42,085 bases of DNA from an uncultured Pseudomonadota bacterium (GTDB taxonomy: Bacteria; Pseudomonadota; Alphaproteobacteria; RF32; CAG-239): positions 1 to 42,085 of the forward strand of contig CASEYY010000044.1 of assembly GCA_949292335.1 (NCBI GenBank), in the 5' to 3' direction. Shown one piece after another: positions 8,016-17,504 of the stretch. The position numbers and the translations under genes were made by a program. Positions within the stretch are counted from its first letter, which is position 1, and each line of letters starts with the position of its first letter. Under the pieces are notes generated by a model. The model saw only the letters and a program-made list of their open reading frames with translations. It made no database searches and had not been told where the DNA came from.

Positions 8016-9635
8016 ATGAATAACATATTGCAGACTATCAAGAATATGTCGCCGGCCAAGATGGCCTCTATAGGTGCGATTCTCGTATTTTTAATCAGCT
8101 TTTTCATATATCTTGCCGTCCAAATGAACAGCAGTGAATACGGAGTTTTGTACACAGATTTGGATTTGGAAGATGCCAAGCAGATAGTCTCCAAGTTGGA
8201 AAGCTCCAATATAAAATATAAACTGACCAAGAACGGAACCGAAGTTATGGTTCCGGTTGAGTATGTGAACCGGATGAGAATAGAAACGGCGGATTTGGCT
8301 CTTGCTTCCAAAGGTTCCAATGTCGGATATGAAGTTTTTGACAATACCGATGCCTTAGGCTCTACGAACTTTGTGCAAAATGTTAATTTATTGCGAGCGT
8401 TGGAGGGAGAGCTTGCCAGAACCATTCGTTCGGTAGACAATATTCGCTCGGCCAGAGTACATTTGGTTATGCCCAAAAGAGAAATGTTCTCAAGAGAGGA
8501 GCAAACGCCGACGGCCTCGGTTGTTATCAAGACCAAAAACGGAACTTTAAGTCCGCAAAATATCCAATCGATTCAAAAATTGGTAGCGGCAGCCGTACCA
8601 AAGCTTGATGTAAAGAATGTTTCGATAGTCGATTCTAACGGCAATTTACTTACCGAATATAGTGAAGAGCAAAGCGAGGTCGTCAAAAATACGACCAATG
8701 AGGCTTTGCGGCTTGAACAAGAACGCAAGATTGCACAAAAAGTGCAGCAACTTTTGGAGAAGAGTTTAGGCTCAGGTAAGGCACAAGCTCAAGTTAATAT
8801 AGAGATGGACTTTGATGAAGTCGTCACCAATGAAGAGATTTACGATCCGGACAGCCAGGTTATCAGATCTCAGGCCACCATATCAGAGCAAGGAACATCG
8901 ACACAAGCCTCGCAACCGGTTACGGTGGCTCAAAACATCCCCAACGGTGATGAAGCATCAGTTACCGGCGGGGTTTATGATACTAATTCCAAAACCGAAG
9001 AAACCATTAATTATGAAATATCAAAGATTGTTCGTAACAAGGTAAAAAATACCGGCATCATCAAGAGATTGACGGCAGCTGTTTTGGTAGACGGAGTTTA
9101 TGAAAAAGACAAAGACGGCAACATAGTATATCGTCCCCGCACCGAAGATGAAATGGAGCAGATAACCAATTTGGTTAAATCAGCCGTTGGTTATGATGCC
9201 AATCGCGGAGATATGGTCGAGGTTGAGAATTTAAGATTTGCAACAGCAGGGGCGGACCCATTACAGCCCAAAGAGACTCTGTATTTTGGCTTTAGCAAGG
9301 CAGAGCTTATGAAAATGGCCGAAGGTTTGGGTATATCGATTATAGCCATTCTGGTAATAGTTTTGGTAATTCGCCCGCTTATAAACAATGCATTTGATGC
9401 CTCCGGAGCCAATGCTGCCGACAAATTATTATCCTCGGAAGAAGATGATAATCTGCTGTTATCCAACTTCTTAAATGATAATGTTGACGAGACCGCCGAA
9501 GAACTGGTTAACATTAACAAAGTTGACGGCAGAGTAAAAGTGTCGCTGATTAAGAAACTGAACAATACGGTAGAGAAAAATCCGGATGCCACGGTCAATG
9601 TTATTCGTTCATGGTTGTACAATAATGAAGGTTAA
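8016..9635 (+). CDS. fliF: Flagellar MS-ring protein FliF
   Basis: FliF forms the inner-membrane MS ring on which the rotor and export gate are built. The protein has 539 residues and two membrane spans: about residues 17-37 (ASIGAILVFLISFFIYLAV) and about 440-456 (SIIAILVIVLVIRPL). Between them lie the ring-building motifs, recognisable in GYEVFDNTDALGSTNFVQNVN and ARVHLVMPKREMF. The C-terminal cytoplasmic tail, which binds FliG, is short. It is the first gene of a nine-gene rightward operon; fliG follows after 12 bp. Confidence 0.97.
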   Translation: MNNILQTIKNMSPAKMASIGAILVFLISFFIYLAVQMNSSEYGVLYTDLDLEDAKQIVSKLESSNIKYKLTKNGTEVMVPVEYVNRMRIETADLALASKGSNVGYEVFDNTDALGSTNFVQNVNLLRALEGELARTIRSVDNIRSARVHLVMPKREMFSREEQTPTASVVIKTKNGTLSPQNIQSIQKLVAAAVPKLDVKNVSIVDSNGNLLTEYSEEQSEVVKNTTNEALRLEQERKIAQKVQQLLEKSLGSGKAQAQVNIEMDFDEVVTNEEIYDPDSQVIRSQATISEQGTSTQASQPVTVAQNIPNGDEASVTGGVYDTNSKTEETINYEISKIVRNKVKNTGIIKRLTAAVLVDGVYEKDKDGNIVYRPRTEDEMEQITNLVKSAVGYDANRGDMVEVENLRFATAGADPLQPKETLYFGFSKAELMKMAEGLGISIIAILVIVLVIRPLINNAFDASGANAADKLLSSEEDDNLLLSNFLNDNVDETAEELVNINKVDGRVKVSLIKKLNNTVEKNPDATVNVIRSWLYNNEG

Positions 9636-9647
9636 GGAAGATATATT

Positions 9648-10670
9648 ATGAAGCAAAATGTTATAGACGATTACAATATACTTTCCGGCCAGCAAAAAGC
9701 GGCCATACTGATGTTGGCTCTTGATGAAGAACGTTCGGCATCTTTGTTTTCGATGATGGACGACGAAGAAATAAAAGAGCTTTCGGTTATTATGGCCTCA
9801 TTAGGTAAGATAAATTCCAATGTTGTTGAACAGCTGATAAATGAATTTAATGACAAGATAACCAGTACCGGCAGTCTTGTCGGTTCTTACGAGAGTACCG
9901 AAAGATTATTGGCCAAGGCTTTGGATAAGGACAGAGTTTCCATTATTATGGAAGAGATCAGAGGTCCGGCCGGTCGTACGATGTGGGACAAATTAGGTAA
10001 TGTAAATGAGCATGTTCTGGCCAACTACCTCAAGAACGAATATCCGCAGACCATTGCCGTAATTTTATCCAAGATTAAGGCCGAACACGCGGCCAAGGTT
10101 ATAGCCTTATTTCCGGAAAATTTTGCCATGGAAATCGTCATGCGTATGTTGAGGATGGATTCGGTGCAAAAAGAAGTTTTGGATAGTCTGGAAAAGACAT
10201 TGCGTAAAGAGTTTATGAGTAACTTGTCAAAATCGACGCGTCGGGATGCTCACGAGCTGATAGCCGATATATTCAATTCACTTGACCGCAACACCGAAAG
10301 TAGATTTATGGATGCTCTTGAGGAGAGAAACCGCGAAAGTGCCGAGAGAGTCAAATCATTGATGTTTACCTTTGAAGATTTGGTCAGAATTGATTCTCAA
10401 GGTATTCAGGTATTGTTGCGTAACATAGACAAAGATAAATTGGCAATCGCTCTTAAAGGAGCTTCGGAAACGGTTAAAGAGTTGTTCTTTAACAATATGT
10501 CGACCCGTGCCGGTAAAATTATCAAAGAAGATATGGATGCCATGGGTCCGGTTAGGATGCGAGATGTCGAAGAAGCACAGCAATATATTGTTTCCGCGGC
10601 CAAAGATTTGGCCAACAGCGGCGAAATTATTGTTTCTGAAGGCAAAGACAGCGACGAGTTGGTATATTAA
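9648..10670 (+). CDS. fliG: Flagellar motor switch protein FliG
   Basis: FliG is the rotor protein that interacts with MotA and reverses the motor. At 340 residues it has normal length. The N-terminal FliF-binding domain (LSGQQKAAILMLALDEERSA), the middle domain with EYPQTIAVILSKIKAEHAA and the C-terminal torque domain with FTFEDLVRIDSQGIQ are all present. The charged ridge expected in the C-terminal domain is seen around LLRNIDKDKLAIALKGA. It starts 12 bp after fliF and is followed by fliH. Confidence 0.97.
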   Translation: MKQNVIDDYNILSGQQKAAILMLALDEERSASLFSMMDDEEIKELSVIMASLGKINSNVVEQLINEFNDKITSTGSLVGSYESTERLLAKALDKDRVSIIMEEIRGPAGRTMWDKLGNVNEHVLANYLKNEYPQTIAVILSKIKAEHAAKVIALFPENFAMEIVMRMLRMDSVQKEVLDSLEKTLRKEFMSNLSKSTRRDAHELIADIFNSLDRNTESRFMDALEERNRESAERVKSLMFTFEDLVRIDSQGIQVLLRNIDKDKLAIALKGASETVKELFFNNMSTRAGKIIKEDMDAMGPVRMRDVEEAQQYIVSAAKDLANSGEIIVSEGKDSDELVY

Positions 10671-10686
10671 TAAGGAATTTTAATAA

Positions 10687-11433
10687 GTGGCGGAATATCA
10701 AAAATATATGTTTGACAATTTTGTCATCACCACTTCCAAGAAGGCGGAAGAAGATATTCCGGTCGTGGAAGAGGAAGTTCCCGCCGAGATTGAAGCCGCC
10801 GAGGTTGCTGAGGATGAGCCTACTGGCTCCGATGCGGTACTGCTTGAGGACAGCATAGTTGAGGCAGAAGCAAAACCGGTTGAACATATGTATACCGAAA
10901 GTGAGTTTAATGAGGCGGTAAAAGCGGCAGAAGCAACAGGCTATGAAAAAGGCAAGCAAGAAGCCGCAGAAGCTGAGCAGAACCGGCATAATGTTTTGCT
11001 GGAAGGCGTAAAGAGCCAACTGATGACAATATTTGCCGAGCTGGAAGAAAAGACTGCTCGACAAGAGGTATCGACGATAGAGTTTGCGGTTGACTTGGTT
11101 CGTAAGCTGCTGCCGACCATGGAAAAAGACAGAGCCGAAGCGGAGGTTAAAAATTTTTTGGCACAGAATTTTGCCAACTTTGCGGCACAGGAAAGTTTAT
11201 CTTTTTCATTCAATCCCGAGGTTATAAGCCTCGTTGCCGACAGTATCGGACGGCTTGCGGAACAGAACGATTTTGAAGGCAAGATATCGGTTCATAAAGA
11301 CAACAGTTTGGGGCTTTCGGATTGCAGAGTTGAATGGAAAAACGGCGGGGTCGAACGCAACATTGAAAAAAGTTTGGACAAAGTAGAGCAGATGATTACG
11401 GACAGTACACAAGAGAGGGAAAATGGAGAATAA
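10687..11433 (+). CDS. fliH: Flagellar export apparatus stator FliH-like protein
   Basis: FliH holds and regulates the export ATPase FliI. Sequence conservation in this family is weak, so the call rests partly on position between fliG and fliN. The 248-residue protein has a Glu/Ala/Val-rich N-terminus (about residues 20-75), a coiled-coil-prone middle with EAAEAEQNRHNVLLEG, and a C-terminal domain of the V-ATPase E-subunit type (TIEFAVDLVRKLLPTMEKDRAE, then DNSLGLSDCRVEWKNGG). The start is GTG at 10687, with AAGGA upstream. Its 3' end overlaps fliN by 11 bp. fliI is not in this window. Confidence 0.82.
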   Translation: MAEYQKYMFDNFVITTSKKAEEDIPVVEEEVPAEIEAAEVAEDEPTGSDAVLLEDSIVEAEAKPVEHMYTESEFNEAVKAAEATGYEKGKQEAAEAEQNRHNVLLEGVKSQLMTIFAELEEKTARQEVSTIEFAVDLVRKLLPTMEKDRAEAEVKNFLAQNFANFAAQESLSFSFNPEVISLVADSIGRLAEQNDFEGKISVHKDNSLGLSDCRVEWKNGGVERNIEKSLDKVEQMITDSTQERENGE

Positions 11434-11779
11434 GAATTTAGAATTAGATGAAATGAGTGAATCTCGAGTTCTTGATGAAGAACCGATTTTACGCAAAGAT
11501 GTCGGAATGGAAGATTTTGATATTCCATCATCGGCTTCTGATTTGGAGGCGGTATACAACATACCGGTAAAAGTTTCTGCCGTTTTGGGCAAGACCAGTA
11601 TGAAAGTAAGCCAGTTAATGAAGCTCAATAAAGGAGCCATAATAGAGCTGGACAGAAAGGTCGGAGAAGCAATAGATATATATGTTAACAACAGTTTGGT
11701 AGCCAGAGGCGAAGTAGTTGTTGTTGATGATAAGCTTGGTATCACCATGACCGAAATAGTAAAAGCACCCAATAAGTAG
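11423..11779 (+). CDS. fliN: Flagellar motor switch protein FliN
   Basis: FliN forms the base of the C-ring. This 118-residue protein consists of an unconserved N-terminus and a single SpoA (surface presentation of antigens) domain at about residues 45-115: IPVKVSAVLGKTSMKVSQLMKL followed by KGAIIELDRKVGEAIDIYVN and GEVVVVDDKLGITMTEIV. Its start codon lies within the end of fliH, behind GAGAGGG, so the two are probably translationally coupled. fliM is not in the window. Confidence 0.93.
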   Translation: MENKNLELDEMSESRVLDEEPILRKDVGMEDFDIPSSASDLEAVYNIPVKVSAVLGKTSMKVSQLMKLNKGAIIELDRKVGEAIDIYVNNSLVARGEVVVVDDKLGITMTEIVKAPNK

Positions 11780-11791
11780 GAATAAGAGATA

Positions 11792-13108
11792 ATGGAAATC
11801 CTTATTGTCGGAACATTAAACGGGCAAATCGGAGCCGCCAGTAAAATAGCAGTATCGAAGGGCGGACAGGTATCTTTGGCCGATAGTGTTGAAAAGGCAC
11901 TGGATATATTGCGTTCCGGCAAGACGGTTGAGTTGGTGATGGTAGATGTCACCTTAGATGTCCACAAGTTAATATCCTCTCTTGAAACATCGCGTATAAA
12001 TGTTCTGGTTGTTGCCTGCGGTGTTGCCAATGATACCTCTCTGGCAGTTAAAGCAATAAAAGCGGGAGCCAAGGAATATATTCCGCTTCCTCCGGATCCC
12101 GAATTAATTGGTGCGGTTTTGGCCGCGGCGACCAGAGAAAACCATGCACTTATCTATGGTGATAAAAAAACCGAAGCCATATTAAAGGTAGCCAAACAAA
12201 TCGCCCCCTCGGAAGCCAGCGTATTATTGACCGGTTCATCTGGAACCGGAAAAGAAATATTTTCCAGGTTTATTCACGACAATTCTAAGCGAAGCAGCAA
12301 TAGATTTGTTGCGGTTAACTGTGCGGCCATACCGGAAGCTTTGCTTGAATCTGAGCTTTTCGGCTATGAAAAGGGAGCTTTTACCGGAGCCGTGGCTCGC
12401 CGTATCGGTAAGTTTGAAGAAGCCTCGGAAGGGACTTTGTTGTTAGATGAAATATCTGAGATGAATATAGGATTGCAAGCCAAGTTATTACGAGCCATCC
12501 AAGAAAAAGAAATTGACCGTTTGGGAGGCAAAGCACCGATTAAGGTCAATACCAGAATTATAGCAACATCCAACCGCAATTTGGAGGAGTGTGTAGCCAA
12601 CGGAACATTTCGTCAGGATTTGTATTACCGTTTGAATGTTATCAATATAAACATTCCAGATTTGAAAGATCGCCCCGGAGACATAATAGTTTTGGCCAAG
12701 CATTTTATTAAAAAGTACTCCGAGCTTAATGAATTGCCGATGAAGGATTTATCCCAAAAAGCCGAAGAAATACTGTTAAATTATTTATGGCCGGGCAATG
12801 TCAGAGAGCTTGAAAACACCATGCACCGTGCGGTTTTGTTGGCAAGTGGCGATGAAGTCGATGAAAATTCGATTATGCTGCAAGACCAAAATGCGATAAA
12901 AGAAAAATCAGATACCAAAGAGGTAATATCTCCGGTCGGAAAAACCGTAGCCGAAGTTGAACGCAAACTTATTTTGGATACTATGGAAAGTACTTCGTGG
13001 AACCGCTCTACGGCTGCCACGATATTGGGAATTTCCATTCGCACCTTGCGTAACAAACTGAAACAGTATCAGGAAGAAGGTTTTAACATACCTTCCAGTC
13101 AGGGGTAA
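11792..13108 (+). CDS. flbD: FlbD-type sigma-54-dependent flagellar transcription activator
   Basis: An enhancer-binding protein that should activate sigma-54 flagellar promoters such as the one before fliK. The AAA+ domain is complete: Walker A GSSGTGKE (148-155), the sigma-54-contacting GAFTGA loop (195-200), Walker B TLLLDE (215-220) and FRQDLYYRLNV. A Fis-type helix-turn-helix ends the protein (NRSTAATILGISIRTLRNKL). The N-terminal receiver-like domain is degenerate: Asp52 remains, but the acidic pair after strand 1 is replaced by VGTLNGQ and the strand-5 Lys is missing. This agrees with Caulobacter FlbD, which is not controlled by classical phosphorylation but by FliX. No fliX is visible here. 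In Caulobacter FlbD also represses fliF; that cannot be read from this sequence. Confidence 0.94.
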   Translation: MEILIVGTLNGQIGAASKIAVSKGGQVSLADSVEKALDILRSGKTVELVMVDVTLDVHKLISSLETSRINVLVVACGVANDTSLAVKAIKAGAKEYIPLPPDPELIGAVLAAATRENHALIYGDKKTEAILKVAKQIAPSEASVLLTGSSGTGKEIFSRFIHDNSKRSSNRFVAVNCAAIPEALLESELFGYEKGAFTGAVARRIGKFEEASEGTLLLDEISEMNIGLQAKLLRAIQEKEIDRLGGKAPIKVNTRIIATSNRNLEECVANGTFRQDLYYRLNVININIPDLKDRPGDIIVLAKHFIKKYSELNELPMKDLSQKAEEILLNYLWPGNVRELENTMHRAVLLASGDEVDENSIMLQDQNAIKEKSDTKEVISPVGKTVAEVERKLILDTMESTSWNRSTAATILGISIRTLRNKLKQYQEEGFNIPSSQG

Positions 13109-13117
13109 TTTGCACAC

Positions 13118-15229
13118 ATGGCAAAAGCAAAGGCAAACAATCTCAGAGGTTCGTTTAAGGATATGTTTTTAGGCTCGGCCAAACGCGGAGACCTGCTTTT
13201 TGCCGTATCTATTATTTTGATGTTGGTTATTTTAATAATGCCGTTGCCGACTTGGCTTTTGGATATTTGTTTGGCACTTTCGATAACCATGTCCTGTGTA
13301 GTTTTGATGATGGCGATATTTATTGAAAAGCCGATAGAGTTTAGTGCATTTCCGCTGGTATTATTAATTACGACGATGTATAGGTTGGCCTTAAACTTAG
13401 CCTCGACGCGTTTGATTTTATCACAAGGTTATTTAGGTCCCGATGCCGCCGGTGAAGTAATTAAAGCTTTTGGTGGTTTTATCATGGGCAATAACTTTGT
13501 TATCGGCGTAATAGTATTTGCCATTTTGGTTTTGGTAAACTTTATTGTAATAACCAAAGGTTCCGGTCGTATAGCCGAAGTTGCGGCAAGATTTGCCTTG
13601 GATGCCATGCCCGGTAAACAAATGGCGATTGATGCCGATTTGTCATCCGGACTGATAGATGAGGAAGAGGCTAAAAAAAGAAGAGAAGATTTATCCAAAG
13701 AAAGCTCGTTCTACGGTTCGATGGACGGTGCATCAAAGTTCGTTCGCGGAGATGCCATAGCCGGTTTGCTGATAACTTTTATTAATATTGTGGCCGGTAT
13801 CATCATCGGAATGGTGCAAAACGATATGAGTTTTTCCTCGGCCGGCGAGACCTATACCAGACTGACTGTCGGTGACGGCTTGGTCAGTCAGGTTCCGGCA
13901 TTAATAGTTTCTGTTGCCGCCGGTATTCTGGTATCAAAAGCCGGTATGACCGAATCAACCGATAAAGTTTTGTTTGAGCAGTTGGCAAATTATCCTAAGG
14001 CATTGGGAATGAGTGCGGCTTTGGCGGTTGCATTAGGGATGATACCGGGAACACCGGCCATACCGTTTTTTGTTTTGGCCGGTTTAACCGGAGGAACGGC
14101 TTATTATTTAGACAAGAAGCAAAAAGAAGAATTTGCCCAAGCTCAGGCGGTTATGGAGCAAGAGCAAAAGCAGTCGGCCATAAGCAAGATGGCTGATGAA
14201 CCGATATCCAATGTTTTGAAGGTAGATTTAATAAGATTGGAAATCGGTTATGGTTTGTTGCCGCTGATAAATGATGAGAGCAACCGGAAACTGACCGATC
14301 AGATTAAAGCTCTGCGTCGAGCTTTGGCGATGGAATTAGGTTTTGTAATGCCGTCGATTCGCATTCAAGATAATATGCAGTTGGACGCCAACGAATACAA
14401 CATATATATCAAAGAGGTAAAATCCGGTAAAGGAGAGCTCAGGCCTACCCAGCTTTTGGTAATGGACCCCCGCGGCGAGCCGATAAATCTCCCCGGCGAA
14501 GATACTTTTGAGCCGACATTTGGCCTAAAGGCGATGTGGGTAGATCCGTCATACCGCGAAGAAGCCATGTTTAGGGGCTATACGGTGGTTGATCCGGCAA
14601 CGGTTGTCACCACGCATATTACCGAGTTGGTTAAAGAAAATATGCCGGAGTTGTTATCATATGCCGAAACGCAAAAGCTTCTTGATGAAATGGATAAGGA
14701 ACACCAGAAATTGGTTAAAGATCTTATTCCCAATAAGATTAGTCTGGCAGCGGTTCAACGCATTCTCAAAAATCTGTTGCAAGAAAGAGTATCGATTCGC
14801 GACTTGCCGACTATTTTGGAAGGAATATCCGAAGCTGTTACCTCAACCCACAGCCTAATGCTGATAACCGAGCATGTTCGTACCAGATTATCTCGTCAGC
14901 TATCCAATGCCTATGCTAACGAATACGGAGTTATTCCATTGGTTCCGCTTTCGGCTGAATGGGAGCAAAATTTTGCTCAAGCCATCGTTGGCGAGGGCGA
15001 TGACAAACAGTTGGCCATGTCTCCCAGTACATTGCAGGCCTTTATAAGTAAAGTCAGAAATGTTATGGAAGATCTGGCCGCCAAAGGAGAGTCACCGGTT
15101 TTACTGACCAGCCCTAATATCAGACCGTTTGTTCGTTCTATAGTTGAAAGATTCAGACCTCTCAGTGTGGTAATGTCGCAAAACGAAATTCATCCCAAAG
15201 CCAAAATCAAAACCGTAGGTCAGATATAA
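13118..15229 (+). CDS. flhA: Flagellar export gate protein FlhA
   Basis: FlhA is the membrane export-gate component that converts proton motive force into substrate export. The 703-residue length is normal. The N-terminal half has about eight membrane spans (starting LFAVSIILMLVILIMPL). The conserved FHIPEP-family signature is at about residues 150-178 (GRIAEVAARFALDAMPGKQ, then AIDADLSSG). The C-terminal cytoplasmic docking domain begins near residue 345. It starts ten bases after flbD, and the flhG-like gene follows after 3 bp. Confidence 0.97.
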   Translation: MAKAKANNLRGSFKDMFLGSAKRGDLLFAVSIILMLVILIMPLPTWLLDICLALSITMSCVVLMMAIFIEKPIEFSAFPLVLLITTMYRLALNLASTRLILSQGYLGPDAAGEVIKAFGGFIMGNNFVIGVIVFAILVLVNFIVITKGSGRIAEVAARFALDAMPGKQMAIDADLSSGLIDEEEAKKRREDLSKESSFYGSMDGASKFVRGDAIAGLLITFINIVAGIIIGMVQNDMSFSSAGETYTRLTVGDGLVSQVPALIVSVAAGILVSKAGMTESTDKVLFEQLANYPKALGMSAALAVALGMIPGTPAIPFFVLAGLTGGTAYYLDKKQKEEFAQAQAVMEQEQKQSAISKMADEPISNVLKVDLIRLEIGYGLLPLINDESNRKLTDQIKALRRALAMELGFVMPSIRIQDNMQLDANEYNIYIKEVKSGKGELRPTQLLVMDPRGEPINLPGEDTFEPTFGLKAMWVDPSYREEAMFRGYTVVDPATVVTTHITELVKENMPELLSYAETQKLLDEMDKEHQKLVKDLIPNKISLAAVQRILKNLLQERVSIRDLPTILEGISEAVTSTHSLMLITEHVRTRLSRQLSNAYANEYGVIPLVPLSAEWEQNFAQAIVGEGDDKQLAMSPSTLQAFISKVRNVMEDLAAKGESPVLLTSPNIRPFVRSIVERFRPLSVVMSQNEIHPKAKIKTVGQI

Positions 15230-15232
15230 AAA

Positions 15233-16033
15233 ATGCCGTTACCAAACAAACCAGCATCAGTTTTAGCCGAAGAAGCCGAAGTAGTTAAAGGTAAAAACAT
15301 GATTGCGTTAACTTCGGGTACCAGAGGTTGCGGCAAGACATGGTTTGCCGTTAACTTATCGCAAGCCTTGAGTATGTTTAAGCAAAAAGTATTGCTATTT
15401 GACGGGGACAGTGGTTTGAGCAACACTAAGGTTCAGCTAGGTCTTGATGAAGCCAATGATTTAAATGCGGTAATTTTCGGCAATCGTAGCCTCAATCAAA
15501 TAGTTTATGACTATGACAAAGGCCGTTTTTCAATAATTACTTCCAATTCCGGCTCCTCCGGTTTGTCCATGATGTCAATCGGCAGACTGCAAATATTGGG
15601 AGATGATTTGAGCATTATAGCTCAAAACTATGATAAAGTAATTTTGGATATGCGTGCCGGAATATCGGATGCATCCAAGGTATTGGCGGGAATGTCGCAA
15701 AACATCATGGTAATTTGTACCGACACTCCGCAATCAATGACGGAAAGCTACGGACTTATAAAAATACTGGCCTCTCGTTATCCCAAAATTAACATAAGTA
15801 TAGTTATTAATCAGGTAAATAGCATAAGTACCGGTTTGCGAACTTATGAGATTATGGAAAGGGCCTGTCGAGAATTTTTACCGGTTGTGCCGAAATTACT
15901 CGGAATAGTCAGGCAAGATACCAGGGTTAGGGATTCCATCCGCAACCAATCAACCATAATCAACAGATATCCCAATTCCGAAGCCTCGCAAGACATATTA
16001 GCCATAGCTCAAAGGATATTATCGCATGAGTGA
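15233..16033 (+). CDS. FlhG/FleN-like MinD-family ATPase with altered P-loop
   Basis: A 266-residue SIMIBI-class ATPase of the MinD/ParA group. By position after flhA it is the FlhG counterpart, which normally controls flagellar number with FlhF. The deviant Walker A, usually KGGVGKT, reads TRGCGKT here (residues 30-36): the P-loop Lys35 is present, but the MinD-signature Lys is replaced by Thr30. Switch I has DGDSGLSN (57-64) instead of DADxGLAN, and Walker B keeps Asp139 (VILDMRAG). flhF, usually between flhA and flhG, is absent. Its 3' end overlaps the next gene by 8 bp. Confidence 0.75.
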   Translation: MPLPNKPASVLAEEAEVVKGKNMIALTSGTRGCGKTWFAVNLSQALSMFKQKVLLFDGDSGLSNTKVQLGLDEANDLNAVIFGNRSLNQIVYDYDKGRFSIITSNSGSSGLSMMSIGRLQILGDDLSIIAQNYDKVILDMRAGISDASKVLAGMSQNIMVICTDTPQSMTESYGLIKILASRYPKINISIVINQVNSISTGLRTYEIMERACREFLPVVPKLLGIVRQDTRVRDSIRNQSTIINRYPNSEASQDILAIAQRILSHE

Positions 16034-17504
16034 AAACATAATTCCCCCAATATTTTCAGGATTGCAACCTTCATTTTCCGAAGGTTCGCAAAGCATACAA
16101 ATACAAGAGATAACATCGGAGCTTCTAAAGATTTTACAAAGCGGGGAAGTTGCCGATTTGGAAATTATAAGTTTTAATAAGGGATTGGCACAAGCCGTAT
16201 TACATATGGGAGACAAAGCCGTCAATGTTGTAGTTAAAGGCGGAATTCTTCCGCAAAAAGCAGAGACAATACCGGTTAAAATAGGGCAGGGAGCGGTGCT
16301 CTATCCGATCAAAGAAAATTCACTTAAACCGACAAAGGACATAATTATCAGCCGCGAACCTTCGGGTAATAAGCCGGAAATCGAACCGTTAAATCTGGAA
16401 AAATTTATCAAGACGACTTTTTCGGAAAGTGAGACCGTAAAACAGCTTAAGTCACAACTTGCCGATATTTTACCAAGTATAAAAGTCAGTATGTCCGGTG
16501 CGGCAGAGGCAGATGACGCGGTGGTGGTTAAGATATTGGAAAATATTTTTAAAATACCCAATTCACAATCTGAGAGTTTAAGCAATATTCAAGATAAAAT
16601 TGCGGCGGAATTAAATAAGTTGCAAGGACTGAATATTAAAGGAGAAGTTTCGGCCAAGCAAAATGATATTACGCAGGTAAAGACAATATTTGGTGATACA
16701 TTTTTCACTTCCAAGGTAAATATCCCCGTGCATGAAAAGATATTTTTGCGGATAGACGGATTAAAGTACATACAACCGTTTAGCGGTGGTGATAAATTTT
16801 TGCAAGAGCTTGCCAAAAATATAGATTTACCCCGTGACATTAAGACCATAAAAGAGATTTTGTCACAGTTCCCAAAATTTGGTGATTTGCTCAAGAATAT
16901 ATCCGCAAACGACGAAGTTTTGCGTTTGGTAGTTGAAAAAATAGCTTTTAATCAAGGGAATGTGCTAAATAAGATATACAATTTCTACCGTGCGGTAACG
17001 AGCAAGGATATTAGTTTATTTTTAGGGAAAAATCAAAAAGATTTGGAAAATCTTCCGGTTACCGTAAAAGAAAAAGCAGTTGAGGATATTATGCGTTTTA
17101 TCAACTCATCATACCGTGAAACCGCGACCTGGAAAATAGTCGAGATGCCATTTTTTGACGGTAATATTTTCAAACCTTTGAAAATAGGAATTAAGAAAAA
17201 TAGCCAAGACGGTAAAAAATCACAAGAAGACAGCAAGGAAGATGTCAGGTTTATGATTGAGACCGGATTTTCCAAACTTGGAGAATTTCAATTTGACGGG
17301 CTTTCCAACATCAAAAAACACAAATTGGATTTGATAATCAGAACCTCTCAAAAACAAGACGAAGATTTTTGTTTCCATATTATCAATTTATTTAAGAAAT
17401 CACTATATGATGTTGATTATAACGGAAGTATTAAGATAAATCAGCAAGAAAGTTTCATTAAAACAGAAGAAGCAAACTTGATGGATGAAGGGATATATGT
17501 ATAG
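16026..17504 (+). CDS. Uncharacterised flagellar-operon protein, possibly FliK-like
   Basis: I do not firmly recognise this 492-residue protein. It has no signal peptide or membrane span. The N-terminus has a small beta-rich region (about residues 25-100, e.g. GLAQAVLHMGDKAVNVVVKGG). The middle is mixed and helical. The last 120 residues contain RFMIETGFSKLGEFQFDGL, then KLDLIIRTS and a helix ending ...NGSIKI. That layout resembles the C-terminal hook-length domain of FliK (strand, LG turn, strand, helix), but true fliK is already present at 3381. It overlaps the flhG-like gene by 8 bp and abuts the J-domain gene, so it is cotranscribed with flagellar export genes. Confidence 0.5.
   Translation: MSENIIPPIFSGLQPSFSEGSQSIQIQEITSELLKILQSGEVADLEIISFNKGLAQAVLHMGDKAVNVVVKGGILPQKAETIPVKIGQGAVLYPIKENSLKPTKDIIISREPSGNKPEIEPLNLEKFIKTTFSESETVKQLKSQLADILPSIKVSMSGAAEADDAVVVKILENIFKIPNSQSESLSNIQDKIAAELNKLQGLNIKGEVSAKQNDITQVKTIFGDTFFTSKVNIPVHEKIFLRIDGLKYIQPFSGGDKFLQELAKNIDLPRDIKTIKEILSQFPKFGDLLKNISANDEVLRLVVEKIAFNQGNVLNKIYNFYRAVTSKDISLFLGKNQKDLENLPVTVKEKAVEDIMRFINSSYRETATWKIVEMPFFDGNIFKPLKIGIKKNSQDGKKSQEDSKEDVRFMIETGFSKLGEFQFDGLSNIKKHKLDLIIRTSQKQDEDFCFHIINLFKKSLYDVDYNGSIKINQQESFIKTEEANLMDEGIYV

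Noticed and set aside
7988..8536. Minus-strand 182-codon frame over the fliF start
   Set aside because: It is antisense to the conserved FliF N-terminus, with no SD or known domain.
11206..12072. Long minus-strand open frame (288 codons) across fliH, fliN and flbD
   Set aside because: It lies antisense to three clearly conserved genes, and its Ser/Thr/Leu-rich composition is the usual shadow of coding DNA.
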